Assembly (NCBI GenBank): GCA_943736015.1
Contig: OX031064.1
Span: 40,537,361-40,601,360 of the forward strand
Reading direction: 5' to 3'
Origin: Tridacna crocea
Taxonomy: Eukaryota; Mollusca; Bivalvia; Cardiida; Cardiidae
Length of the DNA: 64,000 nt
Part shown: piece by piece, positions 21,407 to 32,072 of the stretch
How the letters are laid out: every line of letters begins with the position of its first letter
Numbering within the stretch: position 1 is the first letter of the stretch
Program-made: the position numbers and the translations under genes
Notes under the pieces: model-generated
The model's input: only the letters and a program-made list of their open reading frames with translations
Databases searched by the model: none
What the model was told of the DNA's origin: nothing

Positions 21407-21410
21407 GGGT
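21100..21410. repeat. (GA)n-rich simple repeat
   Basis: Long GAGA tracts broken by a recurring GGAGGGGTAAGGAGA motif at irregular spacing. The - strand translation is Ser/Leu/Pro low complexity and not a gene. Confidence 0.9.
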
Positions 21411-21500
21411 AGGCAGTCAGACAGGCAGATATGAAAGATTTATTTGTACTTACTGCAATGATTAACGTCTGTAAAAGAAAACTGGGTCACATACATAAGA

Positions 21501-21600
21501 TCCATGCTATATAAAAATGGGGTTTAATGGATCTGAAAAAATATTGATCTATATGGGTCTGCCTAGGCTGACAAGGGTCGAAACCTCATATCAGTTTCCT
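21501..21600. mobile_element. Family D fragment, diverged
   Basis: CCATGCTATATAAAAATGGG...AGGCTGACAAGGGTCGAAAC keeps one end and part of the core. Confidence 0.4.
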
Positions 21601-22418
21601 GCCTGTCTATAGTCCATCTGATGCAGCCATACAAAATAAATTTTATGAAATGTGATGACTTGGATTGTCTACTGCATCCCTGAGATATATGAAAATGCCT
21701 TTTTACAGAGGTTGGCTCATATATGGAATAGCCTGCCTATGAGCTTGTTTGAAAATATACACACAAATCAAATAATAGACAAGACATGACAAAATGCCGT
21801 CTTGAAAATGTCTATCATCTTTATGTCGGATGGAAAGTTGGAATATAATCAGAATGAAACACACCTGTTTAAGTCAGATTAAGATATTTTTTCTGTTCTA
21901 TTCTATTCGTTTAAAGAAACAATATTCAAATTAAATCTTTACCAAACGTCGAAACTTGTGTGATAAATGATTTTACATAAAACCTTCATGGGGACTAAAA
22001 ACTACAAAAACTACACGTTTTAATACTGTTTTAACATTCTGTGACCATATTGTGCAAAGTACGGCTAAAGAAATTCCAGGATAGCATGGTTAGGTGTACT
22101 GGTCCAAGGGATGAAACTCAAATTTTATAAAATTTAAAACTGTTTAAACAGTTCTGAACAAACAAACAAACCAGATATATAGAGATACTCTAATTTAAGA
22201 AAAAGAACTGCCAAAAATCGTTGCAAGACGTTGTTGTCTACTAAATAAAGATACACCCTTCAGTATACTGGTTTGCAAGGTTACTGCACCACTTTCTATA
22301 TAATTACAAATAGGTTCTTTCAAACTTTTTTTCCTTTTATGTCACTCGAACGTGCAGACAGTTTGTCCAAATATAGACTGTACAGTAATGTACAACACTG
22401 AAAATTACATGTATCTCC
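21601..22418. other. No recognised feature
   Basis: AT-rich. No gene, RNA or repeat family recognised. Confidence 0.4.
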
Positions 22419-22660
22419 TTAACCATTTCCCAAACCATTAATTTTAGACCGGCCCAAAGTGGGATCATCTGAACACATCAAATTTGAAAATGGTGCCAAA
22501 TAATTCAAGGTCTCTGACAGAGTAGAAAATATGGTGGGAAAAGGAGAAAATGTTGGTTACCAGCATTTTCTCCTTTTCCAACAATGCTTTCAAAAGGCTT
22601 CTTTCACAAGGCTTCTTCCTAGAGATCGCGAAAACAAGGAATTGTTTGGTAAAGGGTTAA
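22419..22660. mobile_element. Family A MITE
   Basis: TTAACCATTTCCCAAACCAT to GTTTGGTAAAGGGTTAA. The right arm has a small local duplication of AAGGCTTCTT (about 22593-22620). Confidence 0.75.
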
Positions 22661-22737
22661 ACAAAGTGTGAAACAAAATTATTGCAAAATATGGATATCT
22701 AATATTTATTGCATGGTTTGGTTCGTCTTTCTTGTGT

Positions 22738-23106
22738 TTAAAGGTGGGTATTTAGATTTTTCACATCACACCAAATTAGAAAATATATACATATCACCGA
22801 AATTTATACGAAAAAAAAAACACACACAAATCATCAATAATTAAGAATCATAAAATCACAAAAGAGAATTGGATGGTATTCCCCTAAAAGGCTACCTAGC
22901 ATCTTAAGCTATTCTTAGATTTCGCGCCAAAAAAAAGTATGTGGGAATGTTAGGTGACTGCCACGAGACGAATGACGCTTAAATTCCATAAGATAACAAA
23001 CATGTAATGATTTACCAGCCGATATAGCTCAGTAGGTAGAGCGTGCGACTCGTGAACACAATGTTTCGGGTTCGAATGCCCGGCTGGCCAACTAAAAGTT
23101 CTGATA

Positions 23107-23137
<31 letters not shown>

Positions 23138-23583
23138 GGTGTGACGGTGCTATACGCCGAGCACGTTAAAGAACCAGGCGAAGCTCTCAGTAGTTTCGAC
23201 CTGTATCCTTGCCCTATCCCCCGTAACAACTTACCGTCTTCTGGGGGTGTCGCTCAGATGGGCAACCGGTAGCGACGATAGACAAACGGAAATAACCAAC
23301 CAACATGTAATTATTTTCCATAATGTCTTCTTCAGACGCTATGTTTGAAGCTTCGTCCGTGTATTTCCAGAATGTAGATGAGTGAGTTGCTCACTATAAA
23401 AATAGACCGTGTTTCCGGTCGGTGTCGACCTGGTTGTAGTAAATCTCTAATTTCTCTTGTTGTCGGGATGGTTTTCGGCTACTGTGTTCTATCAATGAAA
23501 ATTGTAAGGCTTTGGGAGTATAAGGATGATTTTTTTGTATATTTGAAAAAAATTCGTCCCAAAATCTGAAGAGCCACCTTTAA
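22738..23583. mobile_element. Family F element interrupted by a SINE
   Basis: Starts TTAAAGGTGGGTATTTAG and ends GAGCCACCTTTAA, so the short TIR is AAAGGTGG/CCACCTTT with TTAA at both edges. Without the SINE (23015-23302) and its duplicated target it is about 540 bp. Two more copies are at 36431-36954 and, inverted, 47934-48478. TTAA targets and purine-rich termini recall Kolobok-type elements, but no transposase is present. Confidence 0.8.
23015..23302 (+). mobile_element. tRNA-derived SINE with Meta-like central domain
   Basis: The head is a tRNA-like sequence: A-box region TAGCTCAGTAGG and B box GGGTTCGAATGCC. The body, CTTTCGGATGAGAC through CCGAGGTCCGGTGTG and GCACGTTAAAGAACC, matches my memory of the Meta-domain shared by animal MetaSINEs, including bivalve families. 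The tail ends ACCAACCA. It is flanked by a ~15-bp target duplication, ACATGTAATGATTTA (23000-23014) and ACATGTAATTATTTT (23303-23317). The F copies without the SINE have this sequence only once. Confidence 0.85.
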
Positions 23584-23961
23584 GGTAGTAGACCTCCAAT
23601 GCTTCTAGTACAACATGGAATAAACTTCTTGATGGATGATGAATAAGAATTTATAGAAATATAATACATGTACTTTAACACGTTTTTAACCGACCAGAAA
23701 TTCCTTTGATGCCTATCTTTAAATTATTTGTTGATACTTTTGTTAGTTTTCAGAAAAGGGATGTAATTATCATTTCATTTTGTTGTAGGAAAAAGGAGTT
23801 TTCAGATGTATAGATGATATTTCTAAGAAGGAAAAAAAAAAGAGAGAAAAAAGTGGCTCGGTTAGAGTAGTAAAATAAGACTAATTTTTAATCACAGCAA
23901 ATTTTGTAGGATAATATTATAGTGGAAATGGCCCTTTTCTCTTACGGGTTTACTACCTTAA
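23580..23961. mobile_element. Family H element
   Basis: Inverted ends TTAAGGTAGTAGACC and GGGTTTACTACCTTAA. A second, inverted copy is at 35980-36349. Its left TTAA is shared with family F, its right TTAA with family B. No coding capacity. Confidence 0.75.
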
Positions 23962-24163
23962 ACCTTAGGCTGCTAAGCGCAACTGATTGACCTTTTGCGG
24001 ACAGTGTGGCTCAAGATCAGACTGCACCAAACTTGCAGTCTGATCTTGGATCTACACTGTCCGATTATGAGATATTATTCCCCAGAATATGACTCTGAAG
24101 TAGCAATATTTCAGTTTTCACTATCGAATTGAAAATTTTGTTTTAGTTATTTAGCAGGATAAG
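23958..24163. mobile_element. Family B MITE, full length, 3' end interrupted
   Basis: TTAAACCTTAGGCTGCTAAG at the left and TTTAGCAGGATAAG at the right, with the palindrome CAGTGTGGCTCAAGATCAGA and its partner. The expected final GGTTAA is missing because the long-inverted-repeat element begins here. AAGAGTTT after that element may be its remnant. Confidence 0.75.
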
Positions 24164-25927
24164 ACACGGCGGGGAATGACGTGACACAACAAGAACAACA
24201 ATGGAGGACATTTAGAGAAATTTCACCGCATTAGGTAAGAAAATCTTCAATAATTCCGTGAATACGTGACTGATTTGAAATTGATTTGAAGCAGAGAAGG
24301 CGGAAAAACGCCAGGGATTTGTGGTTTGAGGTAGATCTTCTTACAACACCTGATAAAAAAGTTATTGACGAGCAAACAAATTTTTACCCTGGATAACGTT
24401 CACGCCGAAAATAAATAAAACACAAACAAGCCACATTTCTTCTTTTTGTGCTTATTGTGTTCCCGTATGCATAAAATATGGAGAGCATAGGTAAAAAGTC
24501 TTGTTACTATCAGTGCTTTTTTATTTGAAGACTTTTTTCAGGTAAACAAGATTATTTTCTAAAATGATAGTTCACGTCAGGAAATTTTTATGATAACTTT
24601 CACGTCATAAGTAGAATATAGAATATACATTATTTCATCATCTTAGTTGCGTCATGTTGTCTTGAATATCTTGTTAATGCAGACTTAAAATTATAAAAAT
24701 GTCTTGATTTTAGCCATATTTACATGTATTACGTGTCGTATGTAGCTGTTTCAAGCATGTACAAAATGTATTCTTATTTAGTACTGATTACGCGCTGAGG
24801 TCCTACTAAAATACGCCGTAGAGAATTTATACGCCATGGATACTGTGAAATTTGTCGAAACTACGTAATTTCTCGATCTTCGTGTGTAAAGAAAGACAAA
24901 TTTCACAGTAATTATGATATATTAAGCATTGCGATTGAACCACAGAAGAAATGTAGCATATTTACACAATCATAATAAATTTTTGTCCTCTTCAATCGAT
25001 ATATTATTGCTCTGACGAGCAAAGTTTCATATTTCATACTTATGTCATAAGAGTTGTCTCCCTTTGTTATTTATCACAATTTCAAAGGCAAATTAGCTTG
25101 CAAAGTACGATTTTTTCTACCGATGAAACTTTAATATCTGACGTAAAATGCATATATCAATATATTTTACTAGTTAATATATTATTTCACTGCTATGGAA
25201 CAAATGTGGCGTGCAAAAACTCCAATGGCGTATCCATGGCGAATAAATTTTCCATGGCGTATTTACTAAGACCCCAGTGCGTAATCAGCACTAAATAAGA
25301 ATACATTTTTTACATGATTTAAACAGCTACATACGACACGTAACACATTTACATATGGCTAAAATCAAGACAATTTTTATAATTTCAAGTATGCATTTAC
25401 ATGATATTCAAGACAACATGATGCAACTAAGATGATGAAATATATATGTTCTCTATTCTACTTACGACGTGAAGGTTATCATAAAAAATTCCTGTCGTGA
25501 ACTCTATCATTTCAGAAAATAACGGTTTTTTTTTTACCTAAAAAATCGTATTCAAGTAAAAAAGTATTGATAGTGACAAGGTTTTTTATTCATGCTCTCC
25601 ACATTTTATTAATACGGGAACAGAATGAGCACTAAAAGAAGAAATGTGGCCTGTTTGTGTGTTTTATTTATTTATATTTTTTTTAACGTAAACATTATCC
25701 AGGGTAAAAATTCGTTTGCCCGTCAGTGACTTTGTTATCAGGTGTTGTTAAAAGATCTGCCTCAAACCACAAATCCCAGGTGTTTTTCCGCCTTCTCTGC
25801 TTCAAATCAAATTCAAATCGGTCACGTATTCACGGAATTATTGAAGACTTTCTTACCTGAAGCGAGGAAATTTCTTTAAATGTCCGCCATTGTTGTTGTT
25901 GTTCTGTCACGTGATTCTCCGCCGTGT
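24164..25927. mobile_element. Long-inverted-repeat element (foldback), 1.76 kb
   Basis: Two arms of about 650-670 bp (about 24164-24830 and 25260-25927) are reverse complements with moderate divergence. The outer ends are ACACGGCGG and CCGCCGTGT, flanked by AAG on both sides (24161-24163, 25928-25930). The ~430-bp centre codes for nothing recognisable. The only copy in the window. Confidence 0.8.
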
Positions 25928-25954
25928 AAGAGTTTCCATTTCAAAACTATTTCA

Positions 25955-26242
25955 TTCGTATTGCTTAGACTGATACACACACCAATCCAATCCATGTTTT
26001 CCCAGAATTTCTTTTACAAGTACATGTACTTCACCCAATAGGCTCTCTAAACAACTGACTACTTTTCTAATTCCCACATGACCGCAGTCGAAACAATGAA
26101 CGTTGGTGGAAGAGGAGTGACTCATGAGGCAAAGACTATCACCAATCCTCGAAAAGAAATTAAGCCAAGCTGGGGAATCGAACCATAGATCCCCTTTTGT
26201 TTCAGGCCATGTACGTGACCGACTGAGCCACTCATCTCGGCC
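25955..26242 (-). mobile_element. tRNA-derived SINE
   Basis: Read on the - strand it starts GCCGAGATGAG and has A box TGGCTCAGTCGG (about 26218-26230), a full match to the consensus, and B box GGTTCGATTCC (26174-26184), also a full match. The body continues to about 25955 and shares blocks with 1430-1600. It lacks the Meta-like domain, so it is a different SINE family from 23015-23302. Confidence 0.75.
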
Positions 26243-26900
26243 ACAGCCATAAATGGACATTGTAGTAATGTAATAGAACATAGGTATGACAGACGGTCAC
26301 GTTGTGAGCTGTAACGCAGTGACAAAATATATGTCATCTTTAATGAGTAGCATGACGGCTCGACGCTTTTCCACAATGACAATATACAACACATTTCAAG
26401 TGTTTCGATACCTATAGCTGTATATCGCTTTTTGAAAAGCATTGTACGAAAGGAACAAATTGCTTTTTAAAAGGAATTCTTCCTTTTTTTTCTCACCATC
26501 TTCTGCGTACTGTTTTGGAAAAACAGCTACAGAACAATGAAATAAAAGATACATCTATCTTTCCTTTTAATGTTTCTACATGTAGTTTTTTAATTCCTTT
26601 TCTTTATCCTCTACTTAAGTCACTTGTCCCAGTGCTTAATTTAATTTTGCAATAAATAACTAAGCTTAACACAAAACACTGTGACAAAGAAGCAATTTAA
26701 TGAAATCTATGCAAACACATTTTGTACAGCTTTACAATTGGCAATTAGAAAGACATTCATGCACTTAAAAGAAATATCATTCAAAGAAGTTTTTCCTTAT
26801 TGTGTACTTTAAGCTTTTTCAGCGTCAAACATGTCATCTCGAATTCTGAGGGTACTATTTGCCCAGACTTGGAGCTATTTAATAGATCTTTATCAAAACA
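26243..26900. other. No recognised feature
   Basis: AT-rich. Nothing recognised. Confidence 0.4.
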
Positions 26901-26902
26901 GC

Positions 26903-26968
26903 AGACATTAAAGAGTCAGAATCAGACTGCACATTCTGTGCAATATGATCTTGATCTATACCGTCGGC
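26903..26968. repeat. Family B' hairpin core
   Basis: GAATCAGACTGCACATTCTG and TGCAATATGATCTTGATCTA form the palindrome, ending CCGTCGGCG. Confidence 0.55.
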
Positions 26969-27084
26969 GAAAGCCCCTTTTTTCACATAGAACACCAACA
27001 GGGCTAAAGAAAAGAGATATTTCTTTTCCGTTTGTACTGTACGTCATCCATAATTAAGTACATACGTTTTTTCTCCCATAAATC

Positions 27085-27359
27085 TTAACCCTTATCCTGC
27101 TAAGTAACTAAAATTGAATCTTCATTGATATAGTAAAAACCGAAATGTTGGAATTTCAAAGATATGTTTGAGGTATCTTCTTGTCACACTGTGTAGATCA
27201 AAGATCAGACTGCACGTTCTGTTCTTAAATTTATGCTATTGACTCGACTGAAAAAGTTGTCGGTTTTGATCAAAGATCAGACTGCAAGTTCTTTGTAGTC
27301 TGATCTTGGTCTATGTCGTCCGCCCCCATTTTTTTGGCGTATGGCGCTGACAGGGTTAA
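27085..27359. mobile_element. Family B copy and B' copy side by side
   Basis: 27085-27225 begins with the perfect family B end TTAACCCTTATCCTGCTAAG and breaks off inside the palindrome. 27268-27359 is a B' palindrome ending ACAGGGTTAA. Together they look like two partial, oppositely placed copies. Confidence 0.6.
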
Positions 27360-27690
27360 TGGGTCACATTTTTTGGTAAGAACGGTCTAACAGGGAGAAG
27401 GGAGGAGGGTCTATTTCTCGCTTACACTAGCCCCATTGTTCTTTTTTTAACATCTATAAAGTATACCAGAATAGGTTTCGTTGATAACACAGTGACGACA
27501 ACTTTGTGAGAAACTGCAGTCGTGTTCAGTTTGTGTTTTGAATATGGCATATAATTTATAAGGATATTTCAAACGTGTGTGTGCTCATAATGTATATTCC
27601 AGCAGTTTTCATATGAACTTTGAACGATATATAAGGTAATACGAACCAATTTTATATCTCATCCAAATGATAAAATTTTAGGCTATTCAC
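27360..27690. other. No recognised feature
   Basis: No gene recognised. Confidence 0.35.
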
Positions 27691-28330
27691 GGAGTAAAAT
27701 AAATTAATGAATGTACGGTGTTTAATGGCTTATTGACAGATGGGTCATTTATCGCATGAAGAGAAGTTTAAAAAATACGGAAATGACAGTTTCCAACTGT
27801 ATGGAATTAGGAGACGACATAATATGGAGAAATATTTGCCAAAAAAGGGAAAGGTATGAGAAAATAACGAGTGCCATAAGGCACTCGCTATTTTCGCGGA
27901 CCTTTCCTTTTTGAGACAAATATTTCCCATATTAACCACAAGCTGATGAAATAAATTAGTGTATTATATTTCATGTGTCTATTTTCCTCAAAAGGGAAAG
28001 GTCCGCGAAAATAACTCGTGCCTTACGGCACTCGTTATTTTCGCATACCTTTCCCTTTTTCGGCAAATATCTCCCCGTATTAACCACAAGCTGATGAAAT
28101 AAACTCTATATATTATATTTCCTCTAATTATTTTGTCAACGAATGCTACTTTTAAAATAAGTGATTTTCTATAAAAACTATTGATCTCAAGTTAATTAAT
28201 CAGGACAGGAGGAAAATATTCACTGTGACGGGGAAATAATCTCCCCAGCTTAAATGACGTCATTTCTTTACCTATAACATTTCTTAAAATAGACACATGA
28301 ATATTACATAAAATGTGACTGAATGAGGAA
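27690..28330. mobile_element. Family I element with two hairpins
   Basis: Two tandem hairpins (about 27826-27935 and 27990-28085), each pairing GGGAAAGGT...GCGAAAATAACGAGTGCC with its complement around a GGCACTCG loop. The flank from about 28140 to 28330 is the reverse complement of pieces at 35930-35980, 36350-36430 and 36955-37145. This copy lacks the F and H insertions seen there. Confidence 0.75.
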
Positions 28331-28880
28331 ACTTTGTCTTTGAACTAGACCTAGTCTAGTCTAGTATCAACATATTGCATATTTTTGCAAAATATAGAAA
28401 AGTCTATATCATTATTACAGCGCCGCAACAGTATATCGTGACACTCAAAATGTGCAGTGTGAAAGAGCTAGCCCCAAAACAAAGCTGCTGTTGGGTTGAT
28501 TGCTTGGATGACCTTTTATGCTGCTTTCAACTCAATACAGTCAAAGCATGACAATAACTTTTTAATTAGTCGCTGCGCAGAAGCTCGCGACTCATTTTTA
28601 ATAGTTTTTCGAGTTAGGACATGGGCATTGGGATTTCTTTTTTAATAGGGGTATTAATGTTAACAAGCAATCTTTTTATTTCGCCGAAAAATTGCGTTTC
28701 CATTCATACTTAAAGGACTAAGTGCACAATACTGATACTGTTTTTGTTCTGTTAATACTTACAACATAAAAAAATCCACCCAAGTAATACTTTTATTTTC
28801 GCGATTCGTGAGAAATGGACTCATTCTAATACGTGAGTGCCTTGTTTCCATTGGTCGAGGCAGTACTTCTAGGGTTCCAG
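28331..28880. other. No recognised feature
   Basis: Nothing recognised. Confidence 0.4.
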
Positions 28881-28885
28881 TCATT

Positions 28886-29042
28886 TCGAACCTAGGTCAT
28901 TTCGTACGATTTTTGTCATTTCGTACCTAGGTCATTTCGTACGATTTTTTTTTTTCATTTCGTACCTACCTATACTTTCTACTTTGGTCATTTTGTACCC
29001 ACTTGATCATTTCGTACCCACTTTGGTAATTTCGTACCCAAG
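28886..29042. repeat. Short interrupted tandem repeat of TCATTTCGTACC
   Basis: About eight or nine copies of a (G/A)TCATTTCGTAC motif with variable spacers, first CTAGGT and GATTTTTG, later CACTTTG. Translations are meaningless. Confidence 0.8.
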
Positions 29043-29494
29043 TTTAATTATCATTTTGATAATTTAGTAACTAGTTTTTCCTAATATTTTTGTGTTTTAT
29101 TTTTGTTGAAAGACCACTGCTAAAATGGCACATTACGGAAATTGTGTTAAATTCAGTCCCCGAAGAACGAATATGATGACTATGACTGTATTTGACCATT
29201 ATTGGTTACTTCTTTCTAAGTTTAGTTTTTAAAACAAAGATTGTTTAGAACTCCTTTATCTATTTCTCACCGAGTTCTGCATAAATTTAATATGTAGAAA
29301 AAAATCTTGAGAGAGGCCACTTTTTCGCTGTGTTGTTCATAAATGGCTATGTAAAACCATGATTATTTGTTAACACTGTTCACCAAGCAGTATAGTTTTA
29401 GACTTGTTTAAATTTAGATCATGTCTTGCAAACTTACGTCCCCTTGAATCATACCTTCTTAGTACAGTAACATTTTAGTAACTTAGCCCTGTTT
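29043..29494. other. No recognised feature
   Basis: Nothing recognised. Confidence 0.4.
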
Positions 29495-29722
29495 TTAACA
29501 CTTTCCCAAACAAACACGGGTTATTACATACATGCTGTCAAATTCGTTCGGAAAAACATGTTGGATAAGGAGAAATTGCTCGTTATGAGCAATTTCTCCT
29601 TTATCAAATATTTTTCCACACTACTAGCGAATTTTCCACCATTTTTGCAACTTTTTAAGTTGTCGTCTGCCAACTCTTTGAATTTGGAAGAGTCTGATAG
29701 TTGTCGTTTATGAAAGAGCTAA
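29495..29722. mobile_element. Family A MITE, variant hairpin
   Basis: TTAACACTTTCCCAAACAAA to TTATGAAAGAGCTAA. The hairpin reads GATAAGGAGAAATTGCTCGT with its complement, so both arms changed together relative to other copies. Confidence 0.7.
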
Positions 29723-30764
29723 GAGAGCACTGTGCAAGGATATTAGGTACTTTGTGACACACGTGAACTATTGTTTCTCTTTAAAATCCCATTTTTGATT
29801 TTTTATTACTGAAAATTATCACTTTATTTTTGTAATGAAAATGATACATGCTCTTATTTTAGTTTCACATGCATATAAGATTGAAACTATTTTTATGCTC
29901 TTGTTCTAATGTTTCATTAATATGAACCTATACACAAAACACCCCAATTTTTACCAATACAACCCTGTTATTGATATCAAAACGGTTTTGGAGGCCTATA
30001 TTGCTTGCAAGCATTCTTTCCTTTTACTCAGAGCTTTCGTAGTTTATTGGTACATTTTCCTCTTATTTCACTTTTCAGTTATGTTCAAAACTGTAACACA
30101 AGACAAGTTTTGATATAGATTCACAGTCACATCATTTTCATAATATGTTAAAAAATCTGTTGATGAGAACTGACATTAACTTACTTGTCCCGTATTTCTT
30201 GAGGAATTAAACATTTTTTTGCGGCGACTTTCATGCTTTGCATCAACTTTTTCTTGTTCATATATGTCATGGTTTTCACTCGGATCAGGGCATTGCAATG
30301 TGTTGCCCATAGATACATGTACTCCAAGGAAAATTCCTGTCTTAGAGTGAGACACAAACTCGGGACGTCTAGATTACCAATTTTACACTATACTGTTGAG
30401 CCATGCAGGACCCCGGCTGCTTGTAGGCACTTTATACTGGTGCTTAAATTAAGCACTCTATACAATAGACTTGTCGGTGGCTATCGCTGTAGATTTGTAC
30501 TGGTTCATGATTCCTTTGCATGTCCGTTCACGATCCGCGGCTCTGAGTAAATGTTCCTGCGATGATCAACTCCAATAGGGCAATAATCCTCCACACATAA
30601 CAGGTAGACTGACAAGCAGCCCGGGGCAGGGAAATCAACATGTAAAAATGAGATACATCGTGGAAACTAGGATTCAGAGGAAAGTCTAACGGCCGCCGCG
30701 GAATAACCAAGGTACTCTTGAACAAGGCTTGAAGAAGGATTACCATAGAAATTTATAAATAGAA
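29723..30764. other. No recognised feature
   Basis: No gene supported. Open frames near 29922 and 30233 have no recognisable domain. Confidence 0.4.
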
Positions 30765-30880
30765 GTCATGCTCTGTGAAAAGGGGGCTTAATGCATCTAG
30801 AAAAAGTATCGACCATGTCAGCCTGCGAAATTCGCGCATGCTGACATGGGTCAAATTTCTGTATATCAAAGGACTATTCT
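30765..30880. mobile_element. Family D fragment with clean core palindrome
   Basis: CATGCTCTGTGAAAAGGGGG then GACCATGTCAGCCTGCG and GCATGCTGACATGGGTCAAA, a nearly perfect stem. Confidence 0.6.
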
Positions 30881-30932
30881 ACTTGCAGAATCAGTCGAGT
30901 TTCAGAAAATAATCAATTTTAAGGAGCCATAG

Positions 30933-31139
30933 TGTTACGGGAGACCACTCCTTCCTGCATGGCATTCTCCCGATTTAAATACAATACCTGGTTACTGTGT
31001 CAGGGAGATATCTCTTTGGCTCAGTGGTTAGGGTATTGGTCTTGTGTCCGGGAGTTCCGGGGTTCGAATCCCGCTCGGACCCTTATTTCTGCCATGCATT
31101 TATTCCTTTGTTTCTTTGTTACGGACTTCGTTCGTAAGA
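30933..31139 (+). mobile_element. TRIM solo LTR
   Basis: A single 207-bp LTR of the TRIM family in + orientation, TGTTACGGGAGACC...TTCGTAAGA, with no internal segment. It is flanked by ATAG on both sides (30929-30932, 31140-31143), a 4-bp target duplication, so it arose by LTR-LTR recombination after insertion. A box TGGCTCAGTGGT at 31017-31028. The B box GGTTCGAATCC at 31061-31071 is a full consensus match, better than in the other copies. Confidence 0.9.
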
Positions 31140-31143
31140 ATAG

Positions 31144-31874
31144 TGTCATGGTGACTTGCTTGGTATGATGAATCACAAATATGTATGGAACTCCATTTTT
31201 CCTGAATATGTCTCAATTACTATGAAAGAAACACACAGATACAACATTCAGATATCCTCCTGCGGACACATAAATAATAATGGCTTCACGGAAGTCAAAG
31301 TTTACCTATAAAATAAACTCATACAAATGGACCTGTCAAAAGATAGGTACTTGCCTTCCTGTTATTAAACTGTACTATGCACTGAAAAGCTGTATTTGAC
31401 CTTATTGAATGCATATGCAGAAGAAGAATGCATAAATCAAACGTGGCTCAAAGAATACGGTTTATCTTTAAATGGATAAAAATTATGGAGAAGTTATAGT
31501 ATACTGGTTAAGATCTCTCTTTCCCCCACCTCAGAATTGTTTTAGAATGGTGAAAACAGTAGTTGTTTGGCAAAGGGTTAATTGCACTGTCAGAAATTGT
31601 CATTGCGACTACCGACAGATACAAAGTATCTCTTTAGATGGCAAACTGCCTCTATAACTTCCTGTAGAGACAGGTGTGTAGAGGTAGAGTGTTAGCATCT
31701 TGCATCAGAGGAGTTCAAATTCCGCGATGAGCTTGTCAATCTTGAGACTTGTCAACTGAAACAGCAGACACTTTATCATTGTATACTTTAATGGTGGCAT
31801 TGTACGCTTCTCCCACCATACGGCAGATCTTGCAGCTATACTACTACAAAAAAACATTGGATGCTCGACCGCCA
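31144..31874. other. No recognised feature
   Basis: No gene recognised. A tRNA-like stretch near 31677-31735 is too degenerate to call. Confidence 0.4.
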
Positions 31875-32072
31875 GGGCCCGTATTCACCAACCATTCTTG
31901 AGAATATTCTTAGTCTTATTCTCCAAGTTTTTCTAAATTTGTAAGTAACACAACTTCTGATTGGCTAAACCGAATGGTTTAGCCAATCAGAAGTTGTGTC
32001 AATTACAAATGTAGAAAAATCTGGAGAATAAGACGAAGAACGTTCTTGAGAATGTTTGGTGAATACGGGCCC
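31875..32072. mobile_element. Family E MITE, best copy
   Basis: An almost complete 198-bp palindrome: GGGCCCGTATTCACCAACCA at the left, inverted TTTGGTGAATACGGGCCC at the right, centre ACAACTTCTGATTGGCTAAA with its complement. Target duplication not clear. Other copies: 6889, 47908-48635, 63429. Confidence 0.85.

Noticed and set aside
23018-23090. Functional tRNA gene
   Set aside because: The tRNA-like head is fused to a SINE body with target duplications, and its anticodon arm is disturbed.
27690-28110. CRISPR-like spaced repeats
   Set aside because: Two tandem hairpins only; eukaryotic MITE structure without regular spacers.
31677-31740. tRNA-like sequence
   Set aside because: GTTCAAATTCC resembles a B box, but there is no matching A box or fold.
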